A stretch of 64,000 bases of DNA, taken from assembly GCA_021234155.1 (NCBI GenBank), contig JAJEKV010000039.1, forward strand, positions 1,550,001 through 1,614,000, written 5' to 3'. Of this stretch, positions 9,301-20,588 are shown one piece after another. Position numbers and translations under genes: made by a program. Numbering within the stretch: the stretch's first letter is position 1; each line of letters opens with the position of its first letter. The stretch comes from Isoetes taiwanensis. Lineage: Eukaryota; Streptophyta; Lycopodiopsida; Isoetales; Isoetaceae. Under the pieces are notes generated by a model, which saw nothing but the letters and a program-made list of their open reading frames with translations, had not been told where the DNA came from and did no database searches.

Positions 9301-10878
9301 TGTGACGTTCCAGCACAGTATACGGTCCCAGGACGTATACTATACTGCCCCGTCGCGCGTACACGCCACCCCGACTGACGTGTACGCCGACGTGTAGCCA
9401 GGTAGGTAGCCCCTAGGGGGCAACTTGCTAGGTATGTGCAATTATTATTAATGTGCACATTTACCAATGTGCACATTAATGTGGGCACACCTTTCCATGT
9501 GGGCACATTTTGCCACCTAGCCATTAAAGGCAAGTGGGCCCATTTCCAATTATCCCACATGCCTAAAAGGATAATTGGAAACCCTAGCCCTAAACCCTTG
9601 TCTATTTAGGTTAGGAAAACCCTAACTTGCTATTTTCGTCCATAGGGTTTTAGAGCTCTGTTTTGGCTGCTCTAGGAGCCAAAACCACCTCCCAGACTCT
9701 GCCCAAGCGAATTGCACCATTAGTTTTCCTTGATTCGAGCAGTTCAGCAGGATGGTCGAACTCAGGTCAGGAGGAGCCACCCAAGGATCAGGTATTTAGT
9801 CAATTGAGTAGCTTAAACCGTCTTCCAGTCATAGAATCAATAGGTTTAGCCTATTAGACTGCCCATAGCAGCTACCTAGATCTCTAGATCCCAGACACTA
9901 ACTAAAGAACCTAACTCTACGATATAGATTAGATCTAGTTCTTTAGTTCTTCTGTGATGTATATAGATGATGTATCTCTGTGAACTCCTTGTATTGGGAA
10001 GGGGGGTAGAGGCCCTAAAGCTTGGTAGTTGATGCTCCTAGAAGTAGCCTCTCTAGCACACTGTAGATTCGGCCTGTGCACAAGAACCACACCTGGTTGT
10101 GGGTGAAGGGGCCAGACTGGCTTAGAAGGAGGTTCGTGTTCTGACTCTTGAACGATCCCTATGGTGTGTTAGTACTACCGGGGATCATTGTGACTAGGTC
10201 TAATGGCTTACCACTGAGTGTGGGTAAGGCATAGGCTCGACACCCGTGAAGTGGGGTATACTTTCCATTGGGTTCAAGTCGAATATGGGCAGTGGCCCTC
10301 TAGTCACCTTGGGTCAGCATGTAGATCTCTGGAGGGAGTGATCCCTACCTGCCCCAGCGGGACTGGGGAGATGCAACCCAGGAATAGCCCCTTTGGCTAT
10401 GCACCCGGTGGGCTACAGTCAGGTCCCAACACTTTTCAGCCTACTCTGCAAAGTGTGCATAGGAGGGGCGGATGAAGTGGACAACCCTAAGCCATGTTCT
10501 TATGCCAGCCAAATCCATTGCCATGAATTCCGTCTGCAATGAACTCTGGAGACCCAAGCCGCCAGTCATCCCTTGGAGTCTGAGCCTTGGGTAGGATTTC
10601 CCACATGTATTGTGCTTACCCTTGTCTATGCAGATGTGATGAACCACCCTTCGAGGTGGGTATGTGATTATGTTGTATACTGACATGTATGTTTACGCTT
10701 CCGCAGCTAGGTAGGCCCTGAGGGAGACGGGGTAAAATGACCCCTTCACTCTTCCCACTGGAACCCGTCACGGTTGCAGTGTCATGTGGAGGGCCCTGTA
10801 TCGGCATGGAGCTGGTATGGGGGATGAACTCCTGTTTGTATACGGTGAGTGCATCGTATGCGATTAGGGGACGTCACA
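9301..10878 (+). mobile_element. 3' LTR of the Ty3/gypsy chromovirus
   Basis: Starts TGTGACGT and ends ACGTCACA, an 8-bp terminal inverted repeat with the canonical TG...CA ends. Length is 1578 bp. A polypurine tract precedes it. No second copy occurs in the window, so the 5' LTR must be upstream of position 1 or lost. The putative target duplication would start with GGCAA (10879-10883), which cannot be checked here. Confidence 0.88.
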
Positions 10879-12180
10879 GGCAATGATTTGTAGTCCGTGG
10901 TTCAGCTCGAACGAGCATTTACCACGACTCTTCAATACGCTTTGGCACAATGATCGAGGATCTGCCTTCATTGTAGCCAATGCCCCTCCTAATGGATAGC
11001 CAAGTAATTTGTCAAACAATGTTCCCACCAATGTCACATTTAGGGTCTTGCATCCAATGTCAATATCATCTAACATTGTTACTTCTTCCGTCATGTCGTC
11101 AAAAACAAATTGATTAGCAACCTTCAAAATAGGAAATATCATGACTTCAAAAATGATTAAAAATCTTCAGAATAGGAAATATCTGTTACTGGAGTGAAGA
11201 GTATTTACAGAAATAATTTCCCATAAACTCCAGTGGAGATGGCTTGCAAGGACATAACCCTGCACATCTCTTTCCAAAAGCTCGACATCCTTTCCTAAAA
11301 GCAGCATTCTCTGTTAATGCTAGCTACCTTACAATTGTCAAGTAAAGCATACACAATAACTGATAACTAGTCTTATAAACTTCCACAATTTGAGTTTGGT
11401 ATTTTAAGAAGTGGTTTTATCAATGGTTTGGGGTAAGATTTAAGTGATGTATAGTATTGGAAAGCATATTTTTTGAGGCATTTGAGGAGCTTAATGGCGT
11501 TTAGATGTCGCTTGAGGAAACAGGGTGAATTTCTTTGGGCGCTTGCAATGTCTGGAAATGGAATGACGGGGAGGTGACGTGACGGTGCTGCCTTGACAGA
11601 CAGCGAGTTCTTGCATGCCGTTGAAGGCGGAAATGGACAGTGGTTTGGATGCCCCAAGGATGTCTGTCAGACTGGCAATGGGAGGTAGGAATCCGGATTT
11701 GCAATCTTTGTGTTTTATGAGGTCGAGTCTTCTGCTGGGGTCCTTAATGAATTTGATTTAGTTTTGCTTGAAACTTGCTCCAAACGCAATGATTCCTGCT
11801 GCAACATATTTTTGTTGGCAGACCTGTTTACACTATTCCAGATATTGTTGAGTTCGTTGTCCGTTCATGCATGTATCTGCCTAGCAATCTGCGACTAAAT
11901 CTGATAGTTAAAATTTCCTTTGTGATTTAAACTTATCTAAATTCAGCCTTAGATATAAGGCGAGTTTACTTGTTACCATAAGCTGACTATAGCTCAAAAA
12001 CAAGTCTTCTTTCTTCTACCGTGAATTTTCTTCGTTTCATGTCGAGTGTAAGGTGATTGAGCAGCTTTTGCCAGAGCGATCTAGTCCTGAAGCAAAGGGA
12101 CAACCACATGTTTTTAAAGGTTCACTTTCTTGCAAGCGCCTGAACAGCTGTTCATGGGGTCCCCGGGTGGTCTGGCATGA
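10879..12180. other. Intergenic stretch, nothing identified
   Basis: AT-rich flank of the chromovirus. A minus-strand frame at 10879-11142 is open but resembles nothing I know. Two copies of AATAGGAAATATC lie near 11125 and 11173. No RNA gene or TE motif is evident. Confidence 0.5.
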
Positions 12181-13463
12181 GTGTTGCTAAGTGCTTTGAA
12201 AGGACTGTATGTTGTTGGAGGTATGGATATGCGTAGAGCAGCGAGATTGGGACTGAAAGTGCACAAGATGGCTCTTCCCAAGGTCATTGTGCAGGAATCC
12301 ATTTGTTTACAATGTAGAGGCTTTGATGGGAGGCCATTACAGCATTGTCTTGATGCAGAGGGCAGATTGCCTATGAGTAGTGGAACTGATGAGCTGAGGA
12401 ATAGCAGAGATAGGTCTAAAGTTGGGGAGGTCAGCTGGGGTGCTGTAGAGCCTGGATCTTTCACTGTTCTAATTGGTGGACAGGGTAGATATGACAGTGG
12501 TAACAGCTTTGGTTTAGTTCCAGAATCATGTGATGGAGGTAGATTGCCTGTCAATGACCTAAAGGGCAGCTTTGTAAGTAGAGAATTGCCAGCGATCTAT
12601 GAGGATCGTGGCCCATTTCTGTTTCCACAGCCTGCAGTAGAAAAGTACCGTATGGAAGGTGGTAGAGGTGGAAGGGGAAAATCTGCTATTAGAGGTGGTG
12701 CACATGGGCAAGAAAGGGGTGCACGTGGAAGAGGGAGACATGTGAGAATTTGTGAGCCTATTAATGACAGTTTACATGAGGATCATGTAGAAGAAGCTGA
12801 GCGGGAGGGAATCACGTATGTGACAAGGGGTCGGAGTGCAAAACGAGGGCGATGGAGAGGAAAGAAAACTGCAGGTATGCTTGAAGAGCATCTCGGTGCG
12901 AACATTGCAGGGGGAGCCAGCGAAGAGGTTGTGGATATGCCCTCGGTTCTAGATATGTCAGTAACAATTGTATTTGGAAGTGTAGATGTGCTTGTTTCAT
13001 TGTATGAGCGCATTGTGGATTTCATGAAGCAAAACTGCAAAGCTGGTGTTGTAGAACTCGAGAGAGGATCTTTTTTAGATCATTTGCATGTGCAAGCAGT
13101 ATTCCGGTTGCATGCAAACAAAAACACCTGCAAGTGTAAATATTAGGATCAAGAATTTCCTTAGCTGGAACCATAGCAGGCTTACGGGAGTTATCATTTT
13201 GTGCAAAACTCTGACATGAAGTCGGCTCCATTGTTTTTGAAGGGTTGGTCGGTTATTGCTTAAAAGATCTGGACAAATTGCATTTTAAGGTGCATTTGCG
13301 CAACATATGTGCTGAGCAGGTTAAGGCCGGGAAGGAATTATATGCGCTATATGGCACTGGAGATGTAAAGAATTTGGCGATCCTTGATAATAGAAACATC
13401 ATTGTTAGAAAATATAGGGTTCATCACATATTTAAGTTGAAGACAGGTTGCAGAACAATATGA
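12181..13463 (+). pseudogene. HUH-endonuclease Rep gene (Replitron-type transposon), broken
   Basis: An open frame runs 12181-13146 (the ATG is uncertain). Its first two thirds are low in recognisable features and include a Gly/Arg-rich segment (about 12650-12850). The rest carries the Rep signatures in order: motif 1-like SVTIVFG (~12958), the HUH motif as HLHVQ (~13083) and, after a TAG at 13144 and two frame changes, the tyrosine motif GYCLKD (~13250) followed by FKVHLRNICAEQ. The HUHUQ plus YxxKD pair is diagnostic for rolling-circle Rep endonucleases. The downstream block resembles what I recall of Replitron proteins rather than Helitrons or CRESS viruses, and there is no helicase domain here. 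The breaks mean this copy is not functional. Confidence 0.72.
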
Positions 13464-13510
13464 TCTTCATGATCATCAGAGTTAAAATGAAGAACAAAGT
13501 TGCAGAACAA

Positions 13511-14036
13511 TGTTATTAGGGTTGCATCTAAGTTCAAAGGTTGCAAGATTTTATAAGGTGAGATAACATTTAAATTATATGGTTAAATTGGTTTTCAATT
13601 GTTCGTGGTCGCGAGATTAAAAGGATGCATGTGGGATATTGTTTGAAGAAAACCAGAAGGTCGTGAGATTGAAACAATGCATGTGGGATATTGTTTAAGA
13701 AAAGCAGAAAATAGAAAGGCCAAAAACTCGGCTTGCCGAGCTAATTGAATTGAGCCTACACCGACAGATCATTGGATAAATAGCCCAGCAGACGGAATGG
13801 AAATGAGCTGAAGTGATCCCGGATTGAATCGGGCAGATATGAAGACCTCCATGTAGTTGCGTTGATTGGAAATGAAAATGAAATATTGAAGTTCATTTAC
13901 AATGGTTTAACTATACCATTGTTTTCTTTCATTTGATAACCATTGGTTATTGTTGTTTATCTTTGCTTGGGTTATTCTAGCCTATTGAATTATTTGATAT
14001 TGAACTGTGCTTGCTAAAGGTCTGAGTATTTTAACA
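13511..14036 (+). mobile_element. 5' LTR of a Ty1/copia element
   Basis: 526 bp beginning TGTTA and ending TAACA. The primer site follows within 3 bp. No 3' partner is present in the window, so the element is truncated. The 14-bp phrase GTTGCAGAACAATG directly at the 5' edge is preceded by a near copy about 55 bp upstream. Confidence 0.75.
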
Positions 14037-14038
14037 TT

Positions 14039-14050
14039 TGGTATCAGAGC
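14039..14050 (+). other. Primer binding site, initiator Met tRNA
   Basis: TGGTATCAGAGC is the classic plant copia primer site, complementary to the 3' end of initiator tRNA-Met. Confidence 0.95.
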
Positions 14051-14071
14051 AGATTACATTTGCATTAAATT

Positions 14072-15349
14072 ATGTCAAGCCGTTTTGGAGCAAGTCTCTT
14101 GAGTACAGTAGAAGTGTACAAAGGTGGACTTGGGTTTCAGGTGTGGAAGGATGCTATTAAGCATATTTCGGAAGTAGAAGAGCTATGGGATCTAGTTGAT
14201 CCATTAGGAGCAGGAAATGCTCAATCTGGTGCAGAAAATATAACGCCAACAAGGTCAGTAAATGGTGGATCTTCAAATACTCAAAGCTATGATGTAGCTG
14301 CAGGATCTGGATGTACAAGCTCTGGAGCAACTTCTGGAACAGTGAGCAGTGGTGGAGGAAGATCATTTTATGCAAGGTCAAAGGAAGCTCAAGGCATTAT
14401 TACCTGTAAGGTTAGTGCTATAATAAGGTTAAAACTTAGAAATAAAAGTGCTAGAGAAATGTGGATGTTCTTGCTTAAACACTATGAAGAGAAAAGCTCT
14501 TCTCAGATTGATCTCTTAGAGAATGAGTTAAGAAAGCTAAAGTTGAGAGAAGAAAATGATGTTTCAGAGTTCTTTAATAACATTGATAATATTGTAGCGG
14601 ACCTAAGTGCTGCAGGAGTTAACCTATCTAAAAGATATCAAGTTTTGGCCATTGCTAGGTCTGTTAGTGAAAATGAGCAACTTGCTATGTTCATTAGAAA
14701 CATGGCAAAAACTGGGGAGGAGGCAGAAAATATTATAAGGACTGAGGCAGAACAAAAGAAAATGTTAAAAGGTGATGATGATGAGTCTGCAGAAATTTTT
14801 TTTGCTGGGAAAAAGAATAAAGATACATGTTTTTATTGCCATGAGCCTGGACATTACAAGAATGCATGCTCTAAATTAAACAAGGAGTTTCATTGCTTTA
14901 ATTGTGGAGGAAAAGGGCACTCAGCTGCAAAATGCCCAATTCCCAAAGATTATGGAAAAGGAAGACGGAGTTCAAATAGAAGGGGAGCTAGAAATCCAAA
15001 TTCAAGTCGAGGAGGAAAAAGGTCTGCTGGAACATTTGTGGCAACTGAGATAGAAAAAAAGGAGAAGGATGAAACTGAAGATGAAGAAGAGGTAAAATGC
15101 GCTTTGTCTATCTCTTGTAGAAAAGAAGCTAATACTAAATCTGATGTGCTTGTAGTTGATAGTGGAGCTGAGAGATCAGTAGTTCAAAACTCTGATCTAC
15201 TCAAGAATCTGGAAGGATCTTATGCCAAGAATATTCAAGTGGGAAATACTGTCGGAAGTAAAAAAAAAAAACATTTTTGGGAAAGGTTCTATGCACAAAA
15301 CATCAACATCAAGCGAAGTGGTGTTCTATTGATGAGTCTGGATCAATGA
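14072..15349 (+). pseudogene. gag: Ty1/copia Gag and start of protease, truncated
   Basis: ATG at 14072, 22 bp after the primer site. The N-terminal Gag has the copia pattern (YKGGLGFQVWKDAI; AREMWMFLLKHYEEKS; LRKLKLREENDVSEFF). It carries two CCHC zinc knuckles (CFYCHEPGHYKNAC and CFNCGGKGHSAAKC, ~14830-14935). An acidic/Lys-rich linker leads to the protease active site VVDSGAERSVV (~15150-15185). The frame is intact up to an A12 run at ~15260. From there the codons are unrelated and the ORF ends by chance at 15349. The element therefore broke or received an insertion in early protease, and no integrase or RT follows. Confidence 0.9.
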
Positions 15350-15720
15350 ATATAATAACTCATAGGAAAATACAACAATGAATCTCAAATGAGTGAAGAC
15401 AAAACCAAATGCCTCGGAATTAAACAATCATCGAGGTCAAATGAATGGAGTATCAACAAGTAATCCCATAAGGACTCAGGAATTTGAAGATCACAGTCGA
15501 AGGTAAAACCGCCCCTGAGTTAGAAACTTATCGTCGGGGCAAAAAACCCGACCCTTTTGGATTTTTAAGGAAAAAAATCGCATTTAATTAAAGTGGGTCA
15601 GATCTCGACGTTTGGGACTCAGACTGAAAATAGGACTCATTCTAATTTTGTTTTTTGAAATGAATGCATGAATAGAATTTTTTTTTAATAAAACAACAAT
15701 AATATAAAGAACAATCCGAG
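15350..15720. other. Unassigned sequence after the copia break
   Basis: No coding or RNA signal. The segment from 15270 shares a 19-bp identity with 51748-51766, so it may be the end of another repeat. Confidence 0.4.
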
Positions 15721-15724
15721 AAAA

Positions 15725-16012
15725 GAAGGGGAGACGGTGGAGAAAGAATGGTAGGAAGGAAGGGGAGATGGAAGGGAAGGAGGGACGGAGGGAGGGAAGC
15801 AAAGGAGCAGGGGAGAGGGAGGAGGCAGGGGAGAGGTAGGACAGTGGGGGGATAAGTTGGAAGAAGGGGGGGGAAGGAAGGGGAGAGGGAGGGAGGGGAG
15901 GGAAGAGGGGGGGGGGGGGGTTAAGTTGGAAGAAGGGATGGGGGAGAGAGGGGATAGGAGAGCAAAGGGGCAAAGGAGGAGAGGGAGGGGCAAAGGGATG
16001 CAAGGTCCCCCC
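15725..16012 (+). repeat. Purine-rich G-tract
   Basis: GGGA/GGAA-type low-complexity sequence with an uninterrupted G14 run near 15907-15920. Several G3+ runs are close enough together to form G-quadruplexes. Open frames here are compositional artefacts. Confidence 0.85.
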
Positions 16013-16117
16013 CCAAAAAAAGTATCAATTATTAATATATAATTAATTAAACTAACTAAATAATTAATAATTAAATAATAAATGAAATTAATCTAATGAC
16101 TAAGTTAAATAATAATC

Positions 16118-16354
16118 CTTGACATGGTAGTCAAGAATGCATACAATCACAAGTATGGAGCCCAAATACACAACCAAACACCACAACTACCTAGGGCCCA
16201 AATACAATGCCAAACACACAACACAACTGCTTCCATTCTCGACTCGATAGTCGAGAATGAAGCATTCTTTTCTGAAGCTTTTGCCCTAAGCATCCTTTGA
16301 TACTTCCCTAAACATGGGCTTGATTTGCTTCATTCTCGACTCCGTAGTCGAGAA
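16118..16354. repeat. Short palindromes of the TTCTCGACT/AGTCGAGAA type
   Basis: Palindromes at 16118-16134 (CTTGAC/GTCAAG), 16235-16258 (ATTCTCGACT/AGTCGAGAAT) and 16333-16354 (TTCTCGACT/AGTCGAGAA). The last two have the same core as the array at 19.1-19.6 kb. The sequence between them is ordinary. Confidence 0.75.
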
Positions 16355-16429
16355 CTTACCCACCTTGCCTCCTATAAATCCATCTTGCTTTAACACACAA
16401 ACCCAGGCCAAGTTCCAGGGAAAATTTTA

Positions 16430-17150
16430 AGGGGCCTATAATTTTGTATAAGTATAATGAATTGGCCATTTCTTGTGAAATATGCCCCCAAAAGTGTAGC
16501 CTGAACTGGCCATTTTTCCTATTTTTTTCTAACGTGGCTGCAACCCAATTGGCGATTTTTGAATTAATTATCTAATGATGTGTATCCCAAATGGCAATTT
16601 TTAGCTAGGTTTTTATTAAATATAGAGCTAGTTGCCCAAATATAAAAAAGTTGCTACCCTATATAAATGTGTTTTAAGTTACATGTTGTATGATTTTGAA
16701 TTCATACCCCATGTATTTCAATAATGCACAGATTGCTGGTAGGGAGAATCAGAAATCGGATGCCGGAGTCTTCGTAAAGAGGATTGAAAGGTGCCTCGGC
16801 ATTTGATTTTCCAAAAGAGCGGGATTATTCTTAGTTGGTAGATATATATAGGAATAAAAATTTCTAATAATGTTGGCCCCCATAAGTGACGAATTTGTGA
16901 GGGGGGCCGATTTGGCGAACTTAAGGCATTACAGGATTTGGCCAAGTGACCTAAATGGCCATTCCATAAGCATATCTAGTTCTCACTTGGGACTAAATTG
17001 GCCCCAAAGTCGATACCACTCCAATTAGCAAACATCTAATTGGCCATTCTAATGTCGTAATAGGCAATAAAGTGCCACGAAATGGCGAATCTACAGGTAG
17101 TCCGTAGGTAAGGCATCCTACTCAAGCCGGCCGTCGCATTTTGCCTGAAC
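16430..17150. other. AT-rich stretch with recurrent TTGGCCATT-like words
   Basis: Variants of AATTGGCCATTT / AAATGGCGATT occur about seven times with irregular spacing. No coding potential. Nature unknown. Confidence 0.45.
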
Positions 17151-17540
17151 TTGTAATTTGTGGCCAAATGGCCCGCTGGGGCCACTAAAATTTTCGCTGC
17201 CAAGTTCTCACTTTCACGGCTATGGAGGCCAGGCTATTATCCTCCCCTGTTTCTGCAAACGTGAACCAACTAGGTTTCGGCAAAAACATCGCCAGAACTG
17301 CACAATCCATCGCCATAGCCAGTCCTGCTGGAGGGAAGAGGCAATGCAAGAGCAAGCTAAAATGCAGGAGCAACTATGATTCATGAAATGAAGAGAAAGG
17401 AGCTACTATTGGATTCGACAATAGGAGCAGCAGGGCTACCATTTTTGTTAAACAGCCCGGGGGCGTTGTGCTCACCGGTGCAGCCACCGGATCTGAAGGA
17501 CTGCAAGGCTGAGTTTCAGATTTCTTCTGCGCTAAAATCT

Positions 17541-18104
17541 ATCCTGTCATTCGATTGGCAACTCGCAAGAGCATTTGGGGCAGGATATAATATCTTCATC
17601 ATAAAAAGACGAAAGGGAAACACAGCAACTGGGCGATTTCTGGGCCAGACTTTATGAATAAACGCAAGTATAATTCCATGTCACTAGAATGATAAACAAA
17701 AAACTAAAAGTAAAACGACGGCCATCTGGGGTAGGAAATAACGTATTCTTCACTCTATAAGTCGGGCCGCATGTATACCCAGGAGCTGGGGTCATAATAG
17801 TAAAATTTTTTGGAGGAACCACAGTTTTATTAGTGGTACCGGATCTGCCAACAGTGACCTGAAAAGCTCCAACTGCACGATTTGGATCCTGGCCCATGGA
17901 AGATAAAACTCCTCCTCTGCAACAATTTGCTACTTGCTGACTGTATGGAACTCCAGGCATAAGGTCTACAGTTGTGGGGGTTCTAAGACAACAATGTCGC
18001 ACATTATATTTGAACTTAGAACAATCCCCTTGCAACGTTGCCTGAGCTCCTACCATGTTCCAGATTACTTCTTTCTTTGCCCATGTCCAGCCCACTCTCC
18101 AGCT
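17541..18104 (-). pseudogene. COBRA-like (COBL) gene fragment
   Basis: On the minus strand a frame reads WRVGWTWAKKEVIWNMVGAQ, then HCC, VDLMPGVPYSQQVANCCRGGVLSSMGQD, AGTTNKTV-like and PAPGYTCGP. This order is characteristic of COBRA, the GPI-anchored plant protein that controls cellulose orientation. After a TAA at 17652-17654 the same frame continues with LAQKSPSCCVSLSSFY, the CCVS motif of the family, and then SCPKCSCE. The codons before WRVGW soon meet a stop, as expected at an exon start. The N-terminal cellulose-binding-like exon and the C-terminal GPI signal were not found nearby. It is an isolated exon of a broken or captured gene. Confidence 0.85.
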
Positions 18105-18639
18105 TTGCTGGAGTTCTTAAGTGCAAGAAATCGACTGGTTCAAGCTGGATCAATCTACGATTATCATCACGGTTTGTTGCTGATTCAAATTCTGTTTTTG
18201 AACCATATAACCAAATGATATTTTTGCTAGTTTATTTGGCGACCTCCTTTCTTCGTAAGCTTCGAGCCTTTCCTTATTCCTTCTATATGAGGTCGCCACA
18301 TCTGCGGGGTGTATAGCCTGCTTCAATAAGTGCCATCACCGATTTGATCTTTGAAGAGTCGTTCTGGCGGATCCAACCCTGCCACTACTGCCAGATTCGG
18401 TTCTAGTATGCTTCTACTGCCGGATTAACTTCTACAATTACCTTGGTTTAGATTTGGAGACGGAATGAGGGCCATACCTTCTAAAAAAGCTCTGCCATAG
18501 CCTTTAAGAAGCTCTGTCATTCTCTTTCGACGGATTCGTGGTTGCAGATCTGCCGGAAACCAGAGTGGTTTCTCCTTTCCAAGTGGTACAACAGGATCTG
18601 CGGCACAAAGGTGTGTACCAAATTTCAAAATTCAAATAT

Positions 18640-19110
18640 TGGGGGGAAAAAAAGCGGGGTATAAGAAATAATTAAATAAGTCTTGAAAATAAGCCACGAA
18701 GTTGTCATAATATTTATATAGTGCATAATTAGTTGTAAGGGTAAGTAAGTAGATAGGGTAAATTATTTTTCAGTTGTTATAATAGTTGTTATAATGTGCA
18801 TTATAGGTGCATATGGTGTCCATTAGATAATATATGGGAAGGGTTATTTATCATAGAAAATACATAGAAAATTTATGGGGAGAGTATTTTTTTCATAGAA
18901 AATACATAGGATATTGTGTATATTGAAAAATACATAGTATAGTATAGTATGGTATAGTGTCTTATTAGAGAATACAAAGTATATAGTGTCCCATTTAAAA
19001 AGGCTATCTTTGAATAAAGCTATGGGTAAACATTGACATATTAAAAAAAGGGAGAGGGCCTATTTTTTCATATATGCATACATAGAAAATGTATAGGATA
19101 TGTTGTGCAT
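18640..19110. repeat. AT-rich degenerate tandem sequence
   Basis: Repeats of CATAGAAAATACATAG and TATAGTATAG-like words, roughly 50 bp apart, over 400 bp. Low complexity, no ORF. Confidence 0.6.
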
Positions 19111-19119
19111 TAGAACTGC

Positions 19120-19640
19120 GTTTCTTGATTCTCAGAACTGTGTTTCTCAACCTGAGGTGTCTTTCTCGACTCGCGAGTCAAGAAAGGCCCTCAAAACTGT
19201 GTTTCTCGACCCTCAAAACTGCATTTTGCGACCCTTAGAACTGCATTTCTCTACCTTCAGAACTGCGTTTTTCATCTGAGCTACCTTTCTCGACTCATGA
19301 GTCGAGAAAGACCCTCAGAACTGCGTTTCTCGACCCTCAGTTTTTACCCTGAACTGCTTTCTCGACTCGCGAGTCGAGAAAGGCTCTTAGAACTGTATTT
19401 CTCGACCATCAGAACTACATTTCTCATCTTGAGCTGCTTTTCTCGACTCGCAAGTGGAGAAAGGCCCTCAAAACCCTCTTTTTTTTCCCCACAACAAAAA
19501 AGAAGGGAAAAAGATTTTTTTATTTTTTTTTATTTTTTTTTGGGCTCTAAGCTACATTTCTCGACTCACGAGTCGAGAAAGGCCCCCAGAGGGGCCTTAG
19601 GGCCTTTCTCAACTCACGAGTCGGAAAAGGGCCTCAGACC
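19120..19640. repeat. Array of palindromic TTTCTCGACT..AGTCGAGAAA units
   Basis: At least six palindromes of the form TTTCTCGACTC-N2-GAGTCGAGAAA (19161-19186, 19286-19310, 19358-19381, 19438-19463, 19557-19581, 19602-19629), one perfect over 24 bp. They alternate with half-units GTTTCTCGACCCTCAGAACT. Divergence among units suggests an old array. Confidence 0.85.
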
Positions 19641-20269
19641 TACTTTCTTCAAAAACGGCCCTTAAAACTGGTTGTTTTCTTATTTGTATTGTCTGTAGCA
19701 TCACTTGCATTAACTTGATTTTGCCTTTCCCAGTATAGATCGCGAACAGAAAGGACATGATCAGGAGCCATGGAAAGACCCGTTCATTGAAGAAAGAGGA
19801 CGAGAAGAGGTTGATGACATGCATTGGTCAGGTCAGCATGTTCAGATTTCTATTCTCTTTAAGTTGCTGTCGTGGCTTGGAACACCTCGGACCTTGCTCT
19901 GCATGTTGTTCCCAGTAGGTAGTCTGTGTGCGAAGATGATGTAATATTTGTGCCAGCCCGACCATCATGGTATCTTTAACCACTATAAAATACAATGTAA
20001 TGAAATCATTTATGAATGAAAATTTAGGGTAGATCAACACTTCGTTTACAGAGAGATAGCATTTTCATTGGTTTTAGCTGTGCGCTAACCGAGAAAAATA
20101 GACCACTTAATTTTCCTTAACATTTTCTTTCTTAAATCGAATAAGATTTCGATGGTACGCACAAAGTTGAGAAAGAAGACTGAGGAAATTAGAACATCAA
20201 TAGGAAAAAACATCCAACGAGGAGAATCAGAAGCCATAATGCTGCGCCAAGAAGAGAAAGACCTTGGAA

Positions 20270-20329
20270 GTTATGAAGACTCTAGAAGCCACAAAGCTAT
20301 ATCTTTGTGGCTTCTAGAGTCTTCATAAC
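20270..20329. repeat. Perfect 27-bp inverted repeat with 6-nt loop
   Basis: Arms 20270-20296 and 20303-20329 are exact reverse complements (starting GTTATGAAGACTC), loop CTATAT. It would form a perfect foldback in RNA. It lies ~60 bp from the GA microsatellite. Confidence 0.95.
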
Positions 20330-20388
20330 ACTAAGAAGAGAAAATAAGTACATCCAATAGAAGAATCCTCTGGAGCCTACCCCGAAGC

Positions 20389-20516
<128 letters not shown>

Positions 20517-20588
20517 GAAATGAAATGAAATGTTTATAGATATATGCGTCTGCAGACCACCAGGTCTATGTGACGCTCAACCATACAC

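Noticed and set aside
10864-11142. 92-codon minus-strand frame next to the chromovirus LTR
   Set aside because: No recognisable motif, partly overlaps the LTR, no supporting context.
15584-16042. Pro/Leu-rich and Gly/Arg-rich frames
   Set aside because: Compositional artefacts of the G-rich tract.
19120-19640. Palindrome array as a CRISPR-like array
   Set aside because: Spacing is irregular, units diverge and the genome is a plant.
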